DNA from: an uncultured Anaerobutyricum sp.
GTDB lineage: Bacteria; Bacillota; Clostridia; Lachnospirales; Lachnospiraceae
Assembly (NCBI GenBank): GCA_934317185.1
Contig: CAKREJ010000109.1
Location: 1-5,505 of the forward strand
Reading direction: 5' to 3'
DNA: 5,505 nt
Shown here: positions 5,119 to 5,505 of the stretch, in pieces
How the letters are laid out: the number at the start of each line of letters is the position of its first letter
Numbering within the stretch: the stretch's first letter is position 1
The notes under the pieces: model-generated
What the model saw: the letters and a program-made list of their open reading frames with translations, nothing else
Databases searched by the model: none
What the model was told of the DNA's origin: nothing
Translations under genes and position numbers: made by a program

Positions 5119-5505
5119 CTATTTTTTAATTATTTTTGCGAGGGTATGTATCAATTTGTCAAAGTCTAACGGTTTTGCAATATGTTCATTCATTCCCGCC
5201 TCTTTGGCAGCGATAATATCCTCGTTAAATACATTTGCTGTCATTGCAATAATCGGAATAGTTTTCACATCGTTTCTTTTTAACTGCCTGATTTTTTTTG
5301 TCGCAGTAAGACCATCCATAACCGGCATCATGACATCCATTAAGATCGCATCGAATGAATTCTCCTCTGACTTTTCGAAAAGTTCTATCGACTCTAATCC
5401 ATTTTCGGCAACAACAACTTCCGCTCCCGCATCTTCAAGAATATACTGTGCCACTTCAAGATTTAAGTCATTATCTTCTACAAGCAGTATCTTCATTCCC
5501 TCTAT
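5119..5505 (-). CDS. Response-regulator receiver domain, probably the C-terminal part of a hybrid sensor histidine kinase (partial)
   Basis: The visible 128 residues form one complete CheY-like receiver that accepts a phosphoryl group on aspartate. Numbering from the methionine at 5496: the acidic pair is E7-D8 in LLVEDN, the phosphorylated residue is D54 in LMDVMMPVMDG (52-62), the switch threonine is T86 in AMTAN, and the conserved lysine is K108 in KPLD. The reading frame stays open to the right edge, adding I-E-G before that methionine. GAGGG lies just one base before the ATG, too close for normal initiation. The run EGMKILLVEDNDLN looks like the junction to a terminal receiver in hybrid kinases. 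I therefore infer that the gene continues to the right with sensor and kinase domains outside the window; a free-standing receiver starting at 5496 is the alternative. No output domain follows the receiver. Confidence 0.9.
   Translation of the reverse strand: MEGMKILLVEDNDLNLEVAQYILEDAGAEVVVAENGLESIELFEKSEENSFDAILMDVMMPVMDGLTATKKIRQLKRNDVKTIPIIAMTANVFNEDIIAAKEAGMNEHIAKPLDFDKLIHTLAKIIKK

Noticed and set aside
5101..5145. T/A-rich convergent gene end considered as a bidirectional terminator
   Set aside because: There are T-runs, but I find no GC-containing stem before them on either strand; the gap between the two stop codons is only 6 bases.

Overview
The window looks like an ordinary chromosomal segment from a low-GC Gram-positive anaerobe, most likely a member of the Clostridia and plausibly Lachnospiraceae. 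This is inferred from the AT-rich composition, strong AGGAGG-type ribosome binding sites, a Gram-positive style lipoprotein, a stand-alone single-domain LUD protein and a short GlmU-like left-handed beta-helix protein. No rRNA, tRNA, insertion sequence, CRISPR array or phage gene is visible.

Layout from left to right. Bases 1-240 are noncoding. Read on the minus strand, they hold what looks like the promoter, a palindromic operator candidate and the ribosome binding site (at the extreme left edge) of a gene lying outside the window. Next come two minus-strand genes 8 bases apart that form an apparent operon: a GlmU-like hexapeptide-repeat protein (upstream, 1296-1970) and a secreted lipoprotein of unknown function (downstream, 241-1287). 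Upstream of these, also on the minus strand, lies a type IA DNA topoisomerase of the topoisomerase III (TopB) kind (2117-4285). The 185-base gap 4286-4470 is a divergent promoter region. It contains a near-consensus topB promoter on the minus strand and an extended -10 promoter on the plus strand for a LUD-domain (LutC/YkgG-like) protein (4471-5112). Six bases past its stop, a convergent minus-strand gene ends. That gene encodes a CheY-like receiver domain that stays open to the right edge and is probably the tail of a hybrid sensor histidine kinase.

The genes do not form one recognisable pathway. The only pair with a plausible shared role is the sugar-nucleotide-type acyltransferase and the lipoprotein, which suggests an envelope-related function; this is inference. 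The most original features are: the lipoprotein appears to carry a tandemly duplicated module of about 85-90 residues that I do not recognise; the GlmU-like protein keeps most acetyltransferase active-site residues while lacking the uridylyltransferase half; and the topoisomerase departs from consensus in several signature motifs while keeping its catalytic residues. I see no convincing new multi-gene system here.
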